Shown piece after piece: positions 58,856-60,209 of a DNA stretch of 60,209 nucleotides. Within the stretch, counting starts at the first letter, position 1, and each line of letters begins with the position of its first letter. Made by a program: the position numbers and the translations under genes. The notes under the pieces are model-generated. The model was not told the DNA's origin. It did not search any database and saw nothing but the letters and a program-made list of their open reading frames with translations. Source of the stretch: Clostridia bacterium (lineage in GTDB: Bacteria > Bacillota_A > Clostridia > Oscillospirales > CAG-272); assembly GCA_017501345.1 (NCBI GenBank), contig JAFVXC010000004.1, forward strand, positions 1 through 60,209. The letters are read 5' to 3'.

Positions 58856-60209
58856 TCACGCACGTCTTTTGCGGCTTACAACAGCAACAACTACACCCGT
58901 TACAACAACAAGCACAATTACCACACAAAGAACAATCGGTCCGATGCCGTTTCCTTCAAGTTTCGGAAGCGGTCTGCTTTCTCTCGCGTCGCAATTTGCA
59001 CACTTGCGTTCAGAAAGTCCCTCTTCCTTTGTCGTAGCTTCCTTAACAGTTTCCCATTCTCCAAAGCTGTGACCCTTTGCAGAGATCTCCTCCTGCGCTG
59101 CGAGAACCGCATCACAGACCGAACAATGCTTTCCCTCGGTAAGACCCGTCTCGGTGCAGGTAGGAGCAACAGCCGCATCAACTGCCTCGGTGTGGCCAAG
59201 GGCAGGAACGATCTCCTGTGCTACAAGGATCTCGTTACATACAGAGCAATGCTTACCCTCGGTAAGACCCGTCTCGGTGCAGGTAGGAGCAACAGCTACG
59301 TCTACTACCTCGGCATGGCCGAGGGCAAGAACGGTCTCCTGCGCTACAAGGACTACGTTACATACCGAACAATGCTTGCCCTCGGTAAGACCCGACTTAG
59401 TACAGGTTGCAGCAACAGCTGCGTCTACTACCTCGGTATGGCCGAGAGCCGTAACGGTCTTTTGGGCAACGAAAACCTCACTACAAACCGAGCAATGTGC
59501 ACCCTCGGTCAGCCCCGTCTTAGTGCAAGTAGGAGCTACGGAAGCATCACGAACTTGAGTGTGGCCAAGTGCGGCGATTGTTTTCTGCGCTACAAAGATT
59601 TCGTTACATATCGAGCAATGCTTGCCCTCAGTAAGACCCGTCTTAGTGCAGGTAGCGGCAATCGGTGCATCGACCACCTCGGTGTGTCCGAGAGCAGGAA
59701 TGGTTTCCTGCTCTACAAGAACTACGTTACATACCGAGCAGTGCTTACCTTCGGTAAGACCGGTTTCTGTACAAGTAGGAGCAACAGTCGTGTCAACTAC
59801 CTCGGTGTGTCCGAGAGCAGGAACGGTTTCCTGTGCTACAAGAACCTCATTACATACCGAGCAATGCTTGCCCTCGGTAAGACCCGTCTCGGTGCAAGTA
59901 GGAGCAACAGCCGCGTCAACTACCTCGGTGTGTCCGAGGGCAGGAACGGTTTCCTGTGCTACGAGAACCTCATTACATACCGAACAGTGCTTACCTTCGG
60001 TAAGGCCGCTTTCGGTGCAGCTGGGAGCAACCGCCGCGTCAACTACCTCGGTGTGTCCGAGAGCAGGAACGGTCTCCTGTGCTACAAGAATCTCATTACA
60101 TACCGAGCAATGCTTACCCTCGGTAAGACCCGCCTCGGTACAAGTTGCAGCAACTGCCGCGTCAACTACCTCGGTGTGTCCGAGGGCAGGAACGGTTTCC
60201 TGTGCTACA
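58856..60209 (-). CDS. Surface protein with tandem 41-residue repeats (5' end off the contig)
   Basis: An open frame of about 450 codons running leftward from beyond position 60209; the N-terminus is missing. It consists of at least nine repeats of about 41 residues with consensus ending [20 protein letters not shown] followed by [20 protein letters not shown]. Each has three Cys, two as CxxC. The last copy leads into [20 protein letters not shown] and a final [11 protein letters not shown] pair. A membrane segment (about 28-8 residues from the end) and RKRRA close the protein, so it is anchored in the membrane without an LPXTG motif. Similar repeats occur in large clostridial surface proteins; their function is unknown. 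Confidence 0.8.
   Translation of the reverse strand, partial: VAQETVPALGHTEVVDAAVAATCTEAGLTEGKHCSVCNEILVAQETVPALGHTEVVDAAVAPSCTESGLTEGKHCSVCNEVLVAQETVPALGHTEVVDAAVAPTCTETGLTEGKHCSVCNEVLVAQETVPALGHTEVVDTTVAPTCTETGLTEGKHCSVCNVVLVEQETIPALGHTEVVDAPIAATCTKTGLTEGKHCSICNEIFVAQKTIAALGHTQVRDASVAPTCTKTGLTEGAHCSVCSEVFVAQKTVTALGHTEVVDAAVAATCTKSGLTEGKHCSVCNVVLVAQETVLALGHAEVVDVAVAPTCTETGLTEGKHCSVCNEILVAQEIVPALGHTEAVDAAVAPTCTETGLTEGKHCSVCDAVLAAQEEISAKGHSFGEWETVKEATTKEEGLSERKCANCDARESRPLPKLEGNGIGPIVLCVVIVLVVVTGVVVAVVSRKRRA
59100..60209 (-). repeat. 123-bp coding tandem repeats (at least nine copies)
   Basis: The bases coding for the HCSVC motif recur at about 59120, 59244, 59367, 59490, 59613, 59736, 59859, 59982 and 60105, a period of 123 bp (41 codons). 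Copies nearest the contig end are most alike. The array runs to the last base, which probably broke the assembly. Confidence 0.9.

Noticed and set aside
59100..60209. CRISPR array
   Set aside because: The repeats are 123 bp, contiguous without spacers and in a single reading frame, so they are protein-coding tandem repeats.

Overview
The window looks like a chromosomal contig from an anaerobic, probably gut-associated Clostridia (Bacillota). The support is: textbook TTGACA/TATAAT promoters with strong AGGAGG-type ribosome binding sites, a SipW/TasA matrix system, BspA-like leucine-rich proteins, the DXP isoprenoid pathway, and an oxygen-sensitive Hdr/Flx/fumarate-reductase operon. Both ends lie in repeats (a 22-bp inverted repeat at position 2 and a 123-bp tandem array at 60209), so it is probably a whole assembly contig rather than an arbitrary cut.

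Layout. 1-1263: a putative invertible promoter (22-bp inverted repeats at 2-23 and 238-259, with a promoter between them), a rightward terminator and a leftward tyrosine recombinase; then a YbjN-domain gene. 1.8-10.9 kb: a leftward operon of SipW-type signal peptidase, five TasA/CalY-like exported proteins and a 1653-residue InlB-repeat surface protein. 11.1-11.7 kb: tRNA-Leu(CAA) with an array of repeats derived from its 3' end. 11.9-13.7 kb: a BspA-like lipoprotein and a D-2-hydroxyacid dehydrogenase. 13.8-19.4 kb: a three-gene cassette of TerB-N/TerB-C protein, BrxD-like ATPase and Lhr/BrxHI-like helicase. 19.5-21.8 kb: a membrane protein, a metallophosphoesterase and a leucine-rich membrane protein.

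21.9-33.7 kb holds the most striking unit. It is one leftward run, fumC-hdrB-hdrC-hdrA-mvhD-two AsrA-like Fe-S proteins-NAD(P)H/FAD oxidoreductase-fumarate reductase Fe-S subunit-fumarate reductase flavoprotein-AAEx-family transporter, behind a perfect consensus promoter. I read it as a predicted soluble, NAD(P)H-driven, flavin-bifurcating fumarate reductase with fumarate supply (FumC) and succinate export. 33.9-39.7 kb: an FAD oxidoreductase, a class I DAHP synthase with a PHP phosphatase, and a solute-binding lipoprotein. 39.9-45.4 kb: housekeeping genes (flavin reductase, DUF896, tsaE, tsaB, rpiB, ispD, ispF, rpe). 45.5-49.7 kb: a second, divergent SipW/TasA-like locus ending in a beta-helix protein.

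49.7-58.65 kb is an eight-gene Tyr/Phe operon (DAHP synthase, tyrA, aroB, aroA, aroC, pheA, an aroE-aroK fusion, aroQ). It is preceded by a 17-residue leader peptide rich in Tyr and Phe and by RNA segments that can form the classic mutually exclusive 1:2, 2:3 and 3:4 pairings of ribosome-mediated attenuation. The contig ends inside a leftward surface protein made of at least nine 41-residue Cys-containing repeats. Functions are assigned from motifs and gene context read by eye; no database search was run.
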